The translations under genes and the position numbers were made by a program. Below are positions 9,078-16,211 of a stretch of 38,168 nt of DNA, piece after piece (positions within the stretch are counted from its first letter, which is position 1; each line of letters opens with the position of its first letter). This stretch comes from Bhargavaea ullalensis. Lineage in GTDB: Bacteria; Bacillota; Bacilli; Bacillales_A; Planococcaceae. The notes below the pieces were generated by a model, which was not told the origin of the DNA, searched no databases, and worked only from the letters and a program-made list of their open reading frames with translations. Location of the stretch: the NCBI RefSeq assembly GCF_040545425.1, contig NZ_JBEPLW010000023.1; one strand, given 5' to 3'.

Positions 9078-10018
9078 ACCGCTGGCCCGAGGTGGTGGCG
9101 ATTGTCGGCCCGACCGCTTCGGGAAAAACGGCACTGAGCGTCCGGCTTGCCGAAGAAACCGGCGGGGAAGTCATCAACGGTGACGCGCTTCAGGTTTACC
9201 GGGGCCTTGATATCGGCACGGCCAAGATAACGGCAGAGGAAATGCGCGGCATCCCGCATCATCTGTTTGACATATTGGACCCGTCGGAAAGTTTTTCGGT
9301 GTTTGATTACCAGCAGCGGGTACGGGAAAAGATCCGGGAAATCAGCGGACGCGGAAGGCTGCCGATCCTTGTCGGGGGAACCGGGCTGTATGTTCAGGCG
9401 GTCCTTTATGATTTCCGCTTCACGGAAAGCCGCACCGATCCTGATTTTCGCCGCAAGATGGAGATGCTGCTGGAGCGGGAAGGGCCGGAAGCACTCCACC
9501 GGGAATTGGCGCGGCTTGATCCGGAAGCGGCCCGCGCCGTGCACCCGAACAACACGAGACGGGTGCTCCGTGCACTCGATATTGTCGGGGTGACCGGCAG
9601 GCCGCGTGCCGAACTGGAGGACGAGGGAAATCAGCGCCCGGTCTTCCGCCATCTTCTCGCGGGGCTCGATATGGACCGGGAGAAACTGTACGAGCGGATC
9701 AACGAAAGATTTGACCTCATGATGGACAGCGGATTCACCGGAGAAGTGGAACGGCTTGCCGCTGCGGGACTGGTGGACAGCCAGGCGATGAAAGCGATCG
9801 GCTACCGTGAGATTGCCGCTGCGCTGGCCGGGGAAACCGGGATGGAAGAAGCCGTGGAACTGGCCAAACGGAACACGCGCCGCTATGCAAAGCGCCAGCT
9901 CACCTACTTCCGGAACAAGCTGGACGTCCACTGGCTGGACGCGGGTTCGGGCACTGAAAACAATTTGACGGAAATTCTGAAATTATTGAAGGAATTCGAT
10001 GATGGGAGCCGAATGTAA
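9074..10018 (+). CDS. miaA: tRNA dimethylallyltransferase
   Basis: MiaA adds a dimethylallyl group to the N6 of A37 in tRNAs that read codons starting with U. The 314-residue product, the same length as B. subtilis MiaA, has the P-loop GPTASGKT at residues 12-19, the early DALQVYRG and DIGTAKIT motifs, GGTGLYVQA, and the C-terminal KRNTRRYAKRQLTYFR segment. The ATG at 9074 overlaps the preceding stop and follows GGGGAGG, which decides the start although the frame is open much further upstream. The end of the gene contains the candidate sigma-H promoter for hfq. Confidence 0.96.
   Translation: MNRWPEVVAIVGPTASGKTALSVRLAEETGGEVINGDALQVYRGLDIGTAKITAEEMRGIPHHLFDILDPSESFSVFDYQQRVREKIREISGRGRLPILVGGTGLYVQAVLYDFRFTESRTDPDFRRKMEMLLEREGPEALHRELARLDPEAARAVHPNNTRRVLRALDIVGVTGRPRAELEDEGNQRPVFRHLLAGLDMDREKLYERINERFDLMMDSGFTGEVERLAAAGLVDSQAMKAIGYREIAAALAGETGMEEAVELAKRNTRRYAKRQLTYFRNKLDVHWLDAGSGTENNLTEILKLLKEFDDGSRM
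9988..10016 (+). promoter_or_regulatory. Candidate sigma-H promoter of hfq
   Basis: GAAGGAATT (9988-9996), an 11-base spacer and GCCGAATGT (10008-10016) fit the sigma-H consensus RNAGGAWWW-N11/12-RNNGAATWW very closely. It lies inside the last codons of miaA, about 50 bases before the hfq ATG. I recall that B. subtilis hfq is also sigma-H dependent, which would support a transition-phase promoter here. Confidence 0.65.
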
Positions 10019-10065
10019 TTAATAACGGAGTGATCCATCAAAAAGAGAGAGCGGAGGAGTATGCA

Positions 10066-10305
10066 ATGAAGCCGGTCAATATCCAGGACACGTTCCTGAA
10101 CCAACTGCGCAAAAACGGTGTGTTCATCACCGTCTTCCTGACAAACGGATTCCAGCTGAAGGGACAGATCAAGTCCTACGACAACTTCACCGTCCTGCTT
10201 GACTCGGACGGCAAACAGCAGCTGATCTACAAGCACGCCATCTCGACGTTCGTCCCGTCGCGTCCCATCAACCTGGCACCGCCCGAAACGAAGAACGAAG
10301 AATAA
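10066..10305 (+). CDS. hfq: RNA chaperone Hfq
   Basis: Hfq is a hexameric Sm-like RNA-binding protein. The 79-residue product starts MKPVNIQDTFLNQLRKNG and contains the Sm1 core (VFITVFLTNGFQLKGQIKSYDNF) and the Sm2 signature YKHAIST, with a short acidic tail. The ATG at 10066 was chosen because GGAGGAG lies 7 bases upstream and the family N-terminus begins there; the frame is open further upstream without homology. It follows miaA, as in many bacteria. It has its own likely sigma-H promoter and a strong terminator directly after the stop. Confidence 0.95.
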   Translation: MKPVNIQDTFLNQLRKNGVFITVFLTNGFQLKGQIKSYDNFTVLLDSDGKQQLIYKHAISTFVPSRPINLAPPETKNEE

Positions 10306-10346
10306 GAAAAGCCTCCGGGAGCGGCCGCTCATCCGGAGGCTTTTTA
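10306..10346. terminator. Bidirectional terminator between hfq and the TRIC-type gene
   Basis: AAAAGCCTCCGG (10307-10318) pairs with CCGGAGGCTTTTT (10333-10345). The loop is itself partly palindromic (GAGCGGCCGCTC). A-run and T-run flank the stem, so it can stop transcription from both sides. Confidence 0.9.
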
Positions 10347-10370
10347 TTGTGTTAGACCGGGGGCCGGCAA

Positions 10371-10973
10371 TCAGGAAACGAGCTTGCGGACGGGCAACCG
10401 CCATCCGAAGCGGGCCGAGAAAATACGGAGCACCGCCACTGTCGCTGCGACCAGGTAAAGCCCCCAGTCGGCCATCCCTGCACCGAGTGTGACCGCAATC
10501 CCGGCAATCGCGGCCCAAACCGCATAGATTTCCTTCCTGAGGACGAGCGGCCGCCTGCCCGCGAGAAGATCGCGGATCATGCCGCCTCCGGCTCCCGTCA
10601 GGACGGCAGCCACAATCGTCGCAGACATGCCGAGGCCGAGCTGTACCGCCATCATCGCCCCCTGCACGGCAAAGGCGGCGAGCCCGACGGCGTCAAATGA
10701 AGTGCCCCATCTGGACCAGTGCCGGATGAGCCGGTTCGGAAACAGGAAAATGACCGTAATCGACACGAGGGCGATCCGGAACAGCATCTCCTGTTCCCAT
10801 AGGGCGGAAACCGGAACGCCGATGAGCACGTTTCGGAATGCCCCTCCGCCGAACGCAGTCACAACGCCCAGCATATAAACACCAAAGAGATCGTATTCCT
10901 CTTCCATGGCAATGACGGCACCCGAAACCGCAAATGCGACCGTGCCGATCATGCTCAGTACTTCCCAGGCCAA
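10371..10973 (-). CDS. TRIC-type cation channel family membrane protein (UPF0126, YvgT-like)
   Basis: This 200-residue integral membrane protein has about seven hydrophobic segments in two similar halves, each with a glycine-rich motif followed by Arg: AFGGGAFRNVLIG and GAGGGMIRDLLAGR. That arrangement is typical of the UPF0126 family, which is related to trimeric intracellular cation channels; bacterial members are thought to conduct monovalent cations. The start is TTG at 10973, supported by GGGAGGA 7 bases upstream; no in-frame ATG fits better. It is convergent with hfq and divergent from ynbB. The physiological role here cannot be read from the sequence. Confidence 0.85.
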   Translation of the reverse strand: MAWEVLSMIGTVAFAVSGAVIAMEEEYDLFGVYMLGVVTAFGGGAFRNVLIGVPVSALWEQEMLFRIALVSITVIFLFPNRLIRHWSRWGTSFDAVGLAAFAVQGAMMAVQLGLGMSATIVAAVLTGAGGGMIRDLLAGRRPLVLRKEIYAVWAAIAGIAVTLGAGMADWGLYLVAATVAVLRIFSARFGWRLPVRKLVS

Positions 10974-11065
10974 TTTACATTCCTCCCAATCCGCCGCCGG
11001 CCGTTCTACAAAAGTGTATCAAAGAAGCCTGGTTATGCAAGGTCCCGGAACAGGGCCGCGGCGCG

Positions 11066-11074
11066 TGTTATACT
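11066..11074 (+). promoter_or_regulatory. Candidate extended -10 promoter of ynbB-glnA
   Basis: TGTTATACT is an extended -10 element 36 bases before the ynbB ATG, in the only gap where a promoter for ynbB-glnA could lie. No convincing -35 hexamer is visible, and I see no clear GlnR/TnrA-type operator (TGTNAN7TNACA) in the gap. Confidence 0.45.
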
Positions 11075-11109
11075 GAAGGGGAATCTTTGCAACCAGAGGA
11101 GACGTAACG

Positions 11110-12390
11110 ATGAATTCATTTTTGAACACACTGCCGGCTGCCGGCGGACGGATCGGACAGTGGCTCGAAGAATCGGAAGGCAAAATTGCCCCCTTACTGA
11201 AAAAAACCGATGAAACGGCCCTTTTCAACCAGGCAAAAGTGCTTGCCGCATTCCGCGATAACCGCGTATCGGACCATCACATGAATCCTTCGACAGGCTA
11301 TGGATACGACGACGAAGGCCGCGACGTGCTGGAACGGGTTTATGCAGCCGCATTCGGCGCGGAGGCGGCGCTCGTCCGGAACCAGATCATTTCGGGGACG
11401 CACGCAATTTCCATTGCGCTGTTCGGCATTCTCCGTCCGGGCGATGAACTGCTTTATATCACCGGTCAGCCGTACGACACACTTGCCTCGATCGTTTCGG
11501 GACCAAAGGGGCAGGACACGGGATCCCTGAAGGACTTCGGTATTTCCTACCGCCATCTGGACCTCAACGCGGACGGCACCGTCGATTTTGAGGCAGTCCG
11601 CGGGGCGGTCGGTGAAAAGACGAAGATGATTGCCATTCAGCGCTCAAAGGGCTATTCGCTGCGCCCGAGCTTCACCGTCGGCCAAATCGGTGAAATGGTG
11701 AAGGAAATCCGCAAGATCAAGCCGGAGGCCGTCATTTTCACGGACAACTGCTACGGTGAATTCGTCGAAGAAAGGGAACCGACCGAGGCGGGTGTCGACC
11801 TGATGGCCGGCTCGCTCATCAAGAACCCGGGCGGCGGGCTTGCCAAAACGGGCGGCTATCTTGCCGGCCGGGCTGAACTGATCGAGAAATGCGCTTACCG
11901 GATGACTTCTCCGGGTATAGGAGCAGAGGCAGGTGCATCCCTCGGAACCTTGCCGGACATGTACCAGGGGTTCTTCCTGGCGCCCCACGTGACGGCGCAG
12001 GCCGTGAAAGGGGCCATTTTCACATCGGCGATGCTGGAGGCTGCGGGCATGGAGACGTCTCCCCATTACTCGGCGGACCGCACGGATCTGATCCAGTCGG
12101 TTTCGTTCGGGAACGCCGATCAGATGATTCGCTTCTGCAGGGAAATCCAGTCCAATTCCCCGGTCAATGCCCATTTTGCCCCGGTTCCTTCTTACATGCC
12201 CGGTTATGAAGACGATGTCATCATGGCAGCCGGAACATTCGTCCAGGGCTCGAGCATCGAACTGACTGCGGACGGACCGATCCGGCCGCCGTACACGGCC
12301 TACATCCAGGGCGGGCTGACTTATGAGCACGTCCGGATTGCCATTATGAACGCCCTCGCCTCCCTGGAGAGCGAAGGCCTGCTTGACTAA
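11110..12390 (+). CDS. ynbB: PLP-dependent methionine gamma-lyase family protein (YnbB, aluminium-resistance family)
   Basis: A 426-residue fold-type I pyridoxal-phosphate enzyme of the Cys/Met-metabolism superfamily. The likely PLP-binding lysine is Lys238 in GSLIKNPGG, preceded by the aspartate segment VIFTDNCYGEF. The family is often labelled aluminium resistance protein, but no reaction is firmly established. The start follows an AGAGGAG ribosome site. In B. subtilis ynbB sits just upstream of glnR-glnA; here it directly precedes glnA by 16 bases, so they are probably co-transcribed. Confidence 0.9.
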   Translation: MNSFLNTLPAAGGRIGQWLEESEGKIAPLLKKTDETALFNQAKVLAAFRDNRVSDHHMNPSTGYGYDDEGRDVLERVYAAAFGAEAALVRNQIISGTHAISIALFGILRPGDELLYITGQPYDTLASIVSGPKGQDTGSLKDFGISYRHLDLNADGTVDFEAVRGAVGEKTKMIAIQRSKGYSLRPSFTVGQIGEMVKEIRKIKPEAVIFTDNCYGEFVEEREPTEAGVDLMAGSLIKNPGGGLAKTGGYLAGRAELIEKCAYRMTSPGIGAEAGASLGTLPDMYQGFFLAPHVTAQAVKGAIFTSAMLEAAGMETSPHYSADRTDLIQSVSFGNADQMIRFCREIQSNSPVNAHFAPVPSYMPGYEDDVIMAAGTFVQGSSIELTADGPIRPPYTAYIQGGLTYEHVRIAIMNALASLESEGLLD

Positions 12391-12406
12391 TTGAAAGGAT
12401 GGTAAC

Positions 12407-13741
12407 GTGAAAAACATTACAAAGGAAGATATCAAGAGTGACATACAGGAGCGCAACGTCAACTTTATCCGGCTGCAGTTCACCGACATTCTCGGCACGG
12501 TGAAAAATGTGGAAATCCCGGTGTCCCAGATCGACAAGGCGCTCGACAACAAAATGATGTTCGACGGCTCGTCGATCGAAGGCTTTGTGCGCATCGAAGA
12601 GTCGGATATGTATCTTGTGCCGGACCTGGACACTTGGACGGTGTTCCAGTGGGACACCGGATCCGGAAGCGTGGCACGGCTCATCTGCGACGTCCACCGT
12701 GCGGACGGGGAGCCGTTTGAAGGAGACCCGAGAAGCAATCTGAAGCGGGTGCTCAAAGAAATGGAAGACCTTGGCTACACGCATTTCAACATCGGCCCCG
12801 AGCCGGAATTCTTCCTGTTCAAGCTCGGCATGGACGGTGAGCCGAGCCTGGAACTGAACGACTACGGCGGATACTTTGACCTGGCGCCGACAGACCTCGG
12901 TGAAAACTGCCGTCGCGACATCGTCCTTGAACTCGAGTCTCTCGGCTTTGAAATCGAGGCATCCCACCATGAAAATGCCCCCGGACAGCATGAGATCGAC
13001 TTTAAGTATGCGGACGCCATCCGGGCATGCGACAATATCCAGACGTTCAAGCTCGTCGTCAAGACGATTGCGCGGAAACACGGACTGCATGCGACATTCA
13101 TGCCGAAACCGCTGTTCGGCGTGGCGGGATCCGGCATGCACTGCAACATGTCCCTGTTCAAGGAAGGAAAGAATGTCTTTGAAGACCCGGAAGGCGAAGA
13201 GGGCCTGAGCGGGGAGGCCTACCAGTTCATGGCGGGGCTCCTTCAGCATGCCCACGGATTCACCGCCATCACCAATCCGACGGTGAACTCCTACAAACGG
13301 CTCGTTCCCGGCTATGAGGCGCCGGTGTATGTGGCGTGGTCAGGTACAAACCGGAGCCCCCTCATCCGCATCCCGACATCACGCGGGCTCAGCACGCGGA
13401 TCGAGGTCCGGTCCGTCGATCCGTCGGCGAATCCTTACCTGGCGATGGCCGTCCTGCTTGGAGCCGGGCTCGAAGGGATCCGCGGAAGCATGGAGCCGCC
13501 GGAATCGGTCGACGAGAACATCTATGAGATGAGTCTCCGGGAAAGACGCAGCATGGGCATCGAGGACCTGCCCGCAAGCCTGAAGGAAGCCCTCGACCAG
13601 CTCGAGAAGGACGAAGTCATCAAACGGGCGCTCGGCAACCATATCTATAAAAACTTCATGGATACGAAAGAAGCGGAATGGAACATGTTCCGCACGACCG
13701 TCCATCCATGGGAGCGGGAACAGTATATGAAAATGTATTAA
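12407..13741 (+). CDS. glnA: Glutamine synthetase type I
   Basis: GlnA makes glutamine from glutamate, ammonia and ATP and is the main ammonia-assimilating enzyme of Bacillales. The 444-residue product has the metal and substrate motifs MFDGSSIEGF, GPEPEFFLF, HHENAPGQHEID and NPTVNSYKRLVPGYEAP. Arg62, the feedback-inhibition residue of Gram-positive GSI-alpha enzymes, is present (GFVRIEESD), and there is no adenylylation-type insert. The GTG start is preceded by GAAAGGATGG. The usual upstream repressor gene glnR is missing between ynbB and glnA. A perfect hairpin terminator follows. Confidence 0.97.
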   Translation: MKNITKEDIKSDIQERNVNFIRLQFTDILGTVKNVEIPVSQIDKALDNKMMFDGSSIEGFVRIEESDMYLVPDLDTWTVFQWDTGSGSVARLICDVHRADGEPFEGDPRSNLKRVLKEMEDLGYTHFNIGPEPEFFLFKLGMDGEPSLELNDYGGYFDLAPTDLGENCRRDIVLELESLGFEIEASHHENAPGQHEIDFKYADAIRACDNIQTFKLVVKTIARKHGLHATFMPKPLFGVAGSGMHCNMSLFKEGKNVFEDPEGEEGLSGEAYQFMAGLLQHAHGFTAITNPTVNSYKRLVPGYEAPVYVAWSGTNRSPLIRIPTSRGLSTRIEVRSVDPSANPYLAMAVLLGAGLEGIRGSMEPPESVDENIYEMSLRERRSMGIEDLPASLKEALDQLEKDEVIKRALGNHIYKNFMDTKEAEWNMFRTTVHPWEREQYMKMY

Positions 13742-13751
13742 AAAGCACAAG

Positions 13752-13790
13752 AAAACCGGCGGAAGCAATACATGCTTCCGCCGGTTTTTT
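13752..13790 (+). terminator. Terminator of glnA
   Basis: AAAACCGGCGGAAGCA (13752-13767) pairs perfectly with TGCTTCCGCCGGTTTT (13773-13788), with a five-base loop and a run of six T (13785-13790). Confidence 0.95.
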
Positions 13791-13875
13791 CGTGTGCGCA
13801 AAAGCGGAATCGGCGGGCGGGCCGGCCATGCGTGGAACGAAATTTTCATATCTCTGTGAGAGAACGCATAGAAAT

Positions 13876-13913
13876 GGGTGTCCGGAACAGCCGCATAGGA
13901 CCTCCGGACACCC
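13876..13913 (-). terminator. Probable terminator of lexA
   Basis: GGGTGTCCGGA (13876-13886) pairs perfectly with TCCGGACACCC (13903-13913), 8 bases beyond the lexA stop. On the lexA strand only a short T-rich stretch (ATTTCT) follows the stem, so it may be a weak terminator or a 3' stabilising hairpin. Confidence 0.6.
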
Positions 13914-13921
13914 GCGGGTGA

Positions 13922-14542
13922 TCACTGGATATGCCGATAGACGCCAATGACTTTGCCGAGAATGGAGACATTCTCGACGACAATCGGCTCCATCGAAGAA
14001 TTTTCCGGCTGCAGCCGGAAATGTCCGGCTTCCTTGAAGAAGCGCTTGACGGTCGCTTCGTCCTCTTCAGTCATGGCGACAACGATTTCCCCGTTGTTGG
14101 CCGTGCTTTGCTGCCTGACCACCACATAGTCACCGTTGAGGATGCCCGCCTCGATCATGGACTCTCCCATGATCTCCAGCATGAACAACTGGTCCTCTGC
14201 ACCGCCGTATGATTCGGGCAGCGGGAAATACTCTTCGATGTTCTCGACCGCCGTGATCGGCAGGCCGGCAGTGACTTTACCGACGATCGGCACCTGGACG
14301 ACATGCGGTTTCTCGATGTTGCCGCCGTCGAGCTCCAAGACCTCGATGGCACGCGGTTTCGTCGGATCCCGGCGGATGAGTCCCTTGTTTTCCAGTCGTG
14401 CGAGGTGTCCGTGCACGGTGGAACTGGAGGCAAGGCCGACGGCTTCTCCGATTTCCCTGACGGACGGCGGATAGCCCTTTGTCCTGACTTCCTCTTTGAT
14501 GAAGGTCAGGATCGCCTCCTGCCTCTTGGACATCTTTTTCAA
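13922..14542 (-). CDS. lexA: SOS repressor LexA
   Basis: LexA represses DNA-damage genes and cleaves itself when stimulated by RecA filaments. From the TTG at 14542 the product is 206 residues, with an N-terminal winged helix-turn-helix (GYPPSVREIGEAVGLAS, then TVHGHL), the Ala92-Gly93 cleavage site in KVTAGLP, and the catalytic Ser128 (GESM) and Lys166 (TVKRFF). I chose TTG because AAGAGG lies 8 bases upstream and the first residues then align with the Bacillus start. The GTG at 14551 overlaps that ribosome site and the ATG at 14533 is too far from it. It is divergent from yneA across three LexA-type boxes. Confidence 0.95.
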   Translation of the reverse strand: MKKMSKRQEAILTFIKEEVRTKGYPPSVREIGEAVGLASSSTVHGHLARLENKGLIRRDPTKPRAIEVLELDGGNIEKPHVVQVPIVGKVTAGLPITAVENIEEYFPLPESYGGAEDQLFMLEIMGESMIEAGILNGDYVVVRQQSTANNGEIVVAMTEEDEATVKRFFKEAGHFRLQPENSSMEPIVVENVSILGKVIGVYRHIQ

Positions 14543-14607
14543 TCCATTCACCTCTTCTTTGGCTCGATTCTACTTGTTTCCAGTATATCAGCCGTCTCAA
14601 TGAAATG

Positions 14608-14621
14608 CAAACATAGGTTCG
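14608..14621. promoter_or_regulatory. LexA (SOS) box 1
   Basis: CAAACATAGGTTCG differs from the Bacillus SOS consensus CGAACNNNNGTTCG at one position. It lies on the lexA side of the divergent region and could serve lexA autoregulation. Confidence 0.7.
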
Positions 14622-14631
14622 AGGATTGGAG

Positions 14632-14660
14632 TTGACAAAAACACCTGTTCGCATTATGAT
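14632..14660 (+). promoter_or_regulatory. Sigma-A promoter of yneA-yneB
   Basis: TTGACA (14632-14637), a 17-base spacer and TATGAT (14655-14660) form a near-consensus vegetative promoter about 50 bases upstream of the yneA ATG. LexA box 2 occupies its spacer, so bound LexA would block RNA polymerase. Confidence 0.85.
14638..14651. promoter_or_regulatory. LexA (SOS) box 2, inside the promoter spacer
   Basis: AAAACACCTGTTCG matches the SOS consensus in eight of ten defined positions (one half-site perfect). It lies between the -35 and -10 hexamers of the yneA promoter. Confidence 0.6.
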
Positions 14661-14672
14661 GGGGCTATCATA

Positions 14673-14686
14673 CGAACATGCATTCG
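14673..14686. promoter_or_regulatory. LexA (SOS) box 3
   Basis: CGAACATGCATTCG differs from CGAACNNNNGTTCG at one position. It lies just downstream of the yneA -10 element. Confidence 0.75.
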
Positions 14687-14710
14687 AAAAACAGATCAGG
14701 AGGCTCAACC

Positions 14711-15019
14711 ATGGACTTTATCCGCAACCATTCATTCTCGTTTTCTTTCATTTTACTGGCAGTGATCCTGGCGTTCGCCATGCCCGACGGTGCAGAAGAG
14801 CAGGGGGCAGGCACGCAGGAAGTGACGGTCGCCCAGGGGGATTCCCTGCTGTCGCTGCACGCACAGACTGACACTTCACTGCCTGCAGACCGCTGGGTGG
14901 AGGAAGTCCTCCGGCTCAACGGCAAGCCCGACACAACTTTGCTGGCCGGCGAGACAATCATCGTTCCGGCTACGCCGGCCTACTCAGACGATATCCTCCT
15001 GGCCGGTGGAGACAAATGA
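14711..15019 (+). CDS. yneA: SOS-induced cell division suppressor YneA
   Basis: YneA delays septation during DNA damage. This 102-residue protein has the family layout: a short N-terminus, one membrane or signal segment (about residues 8-24, FSFSFILLAVILAFAM) and a LysM domain over about residues 36-87 (VTVAQGDSLLSL ... LAGETIIVPA). It should be exported and act at the cell wall or division site. AGGAGG at 14698-14703 decides the start at 14711. Its position (divergent from lexA, under SOS boxes, overlapping yneB) matches B. subtilis and strengthens the call despite weak conservation of this short protein. Confidence 0.88.
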   Translation: MDFIRNHSFSFSFILLAVILAFAMPDGAEEQGAGTQEVTVAQGDSLLSLHAQTDTSLPADRWVEEVLRLNGKPDTTLLAGETIIVPATPAYSDDILLAGGDK

Positions 15020-15684
15020 AGCGGGGAGAGGACACATGCGTGCTCTACTGCCGGGTGAGCACCGAAAAAGAAACGCAGGACTTGTCGCTTGAGCGCCAGG
15101 AAGAGGAACTTCTTGCCTTTGCCGATGAGCTGGGATTCCCGGTCGGCGGGGTGTTCCTTGACCGCCACAGCGGCTACGACATGGACCGTGACGGACTGCT
15201 GGACCTGATTGACCACGTCAGGGAAAACGGAACGAAAGCCGTACTGGTTCAGGATGAGACACGCCTTGGCAGAGGAAATGCCAGGGTCGCCGTTTTACAT
15301 CTGCTGAGCAAGGCCGGCGCCTCCACTTTTACACTGACCGACAAGGGGCCGGTCGCCCTCAATGAAATGGACACGATGCTGCTGGAAATCCTGGCCATCG
15401 TCGAAGAGTACCAGCGCAAGATGCACAATGCAAAGATCAAGCGGGGCATGAGAAGGGCCGTGGAAAAAGGCTACCGGCCGGAGAGGAACCTGAAAAAGAA
15501 AGGGAATCCGGAAGGAAGGGAGCGGATTGACGTTCCGCTCGCCGAGATTGTGAGCCTGCGCGACAAAGGGCTGACGTTTGAGGAAATTGCCTCCACGTTG
15601 AGAGGGCTGGGCCATGATGTCAGCAAGGCGACGGTGCACCGCCGCTTCAGGGAATATATTGAAAATGGGGAGCCGAGCGAATGA
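15016..15684 (+). CDS. yneB: Serine recombinase YneB (SOS operon resolvase-like)
   Basis: A 222-residue small serine recombinase. The N-terminal resolvase domain has the catalytic Ser15 in YCRVSTEKE and the conserved DRHSGYDMDRDGL and ETRLGRG segments; the C-terminus carries a helix-turn-helix-like region (LTFEEIASTLRGLG). The start overlaps the yneA stop (ATGA), so the pair is translationally coupled under LexA control. In Bacillus the same gene is a fixed member of the yneA operon with no proven recombination target, so it is not evidence of a mobile element here. Confidence 0.9.
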   Translation: MKRGEDTCVLYCRVSTEKETQDLSLERQEEELLAFADELGFPVGGVFLDRHSGYDMDRDGLLDLIDHVRENGTKAVLVQDETRLGRGNARVAVLHLLSKAGASTFTLTDKGPVALNEMDTMLLEILAIVEEYQRKMHNAKIKRGMRRAVEKGYRPERNLKKKGNPEGRERIDVPLAEIVSLRDKGLTFEEIASTLRGLGHDVSKATVHRRFREYIENGEPSE

Positions 15685-15707
15685 GTTGCGCCGGCTCCTC
15701 TTTTTTC
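15667..15707 (+). terminator. Terminator of yneA-yneB overlapping the yneB stop
   Basis: GGGGAGCCG (15667-15675) pairs with CGGCTCCTC (15692-15700), one G-T pair, followed by six T. The stop codon of yneB lies in the loop. Confidence 0.8.
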
Positions 15708-15890
15708 TTAGGCTTAAATGCATAGCCCGGTGCCCGGTCGCCATTATAAGGCGGCCGTCTTTTCGTCCGGAGAGCACCCGCTGCTGACACGGTTCGGTGC
15801 GAGATGTCCGGGTATAGAATAAAGAACACGCAAGCGCGGGGAGATCGGTTGTTTCTTCCCGGCACTTCGAAACCCGAAAGGAGATTGACC

Positions 15891-16124
15891 ATGCTATCAC
15901 AAGAAAAAATCGCACGCATCAATGAATTGGCCAACAAGAAAAAGACCATCGGACTATCGATGGAAGAAGCGAAGGAACAGTCCGCACTCCGCAAGGAATA
16001 CCTGGACGTGTTCCGGTCATCGATGAAAGACACCATCGAAAATGTCACTGTCATCGACCCGGAGGGCAAAGACGTGACACCAGAAAAAGTGAAGGAAGCA
16101 AAGAAAGGAAAATACCCGAACTGA
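15891..16124 (+). CDS. ynzC: DUF896 family protein YnzC
   Basis: A 77-residue cytoplasmic protein, the same length as B. subtilis YnzC, with the family features KIARINELANKKK, ALRKEYLDVFRSSMKDTI and the tail DPEGKDVTPEKV. It is a small two-helix protein of unknown function found in many Firmicutes; in B. subtilis it follows the SOS-controlled yneA-yneB. Here a terminator and about 190 bases separate it from yneB, so it may be expressed separately. The ATG at 15891 follows GAAAGGAG; an in-frame start at 15804 has no homology. Confidence 0.92.
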   Translation: MLSQEKIARINELANKKKTIGLSMEEAKEQSALRKEYLDVFRSSMKDTIENVTVIDPEGKDVTPEKVKEAKKGKYPN

Positions 16125-16143
16125 CCGGCTGTTTGAAGGCAGG

Positions 16144-16172
16144 TTGTAAAGAATCCTTTCCTCGACTAAACT
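16144..16172 (+). promoter_or_regulatory. Candidate sigma-A promoter of tkt
   Basis: TTGTAA (16144-16149), a 17-base spacer and TAAACT (16167-16172) lie 40 bases upstream of the tkt start, just after the ynzC stop. Confidence 0.5.
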
Positions 16173-16211
16173 AAAGAGGCAGTATCAATCGTACGTGAAA
16201 GGATGTCGAAA

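Noticed and set aside
15016..15684. Serine recombinase as a sign of a mobile element
   Set aside because: It is the conserved SOS operon gene yneB, overlapping yneA as in Bacillus, with no inverted repeats or transposon genes around it.
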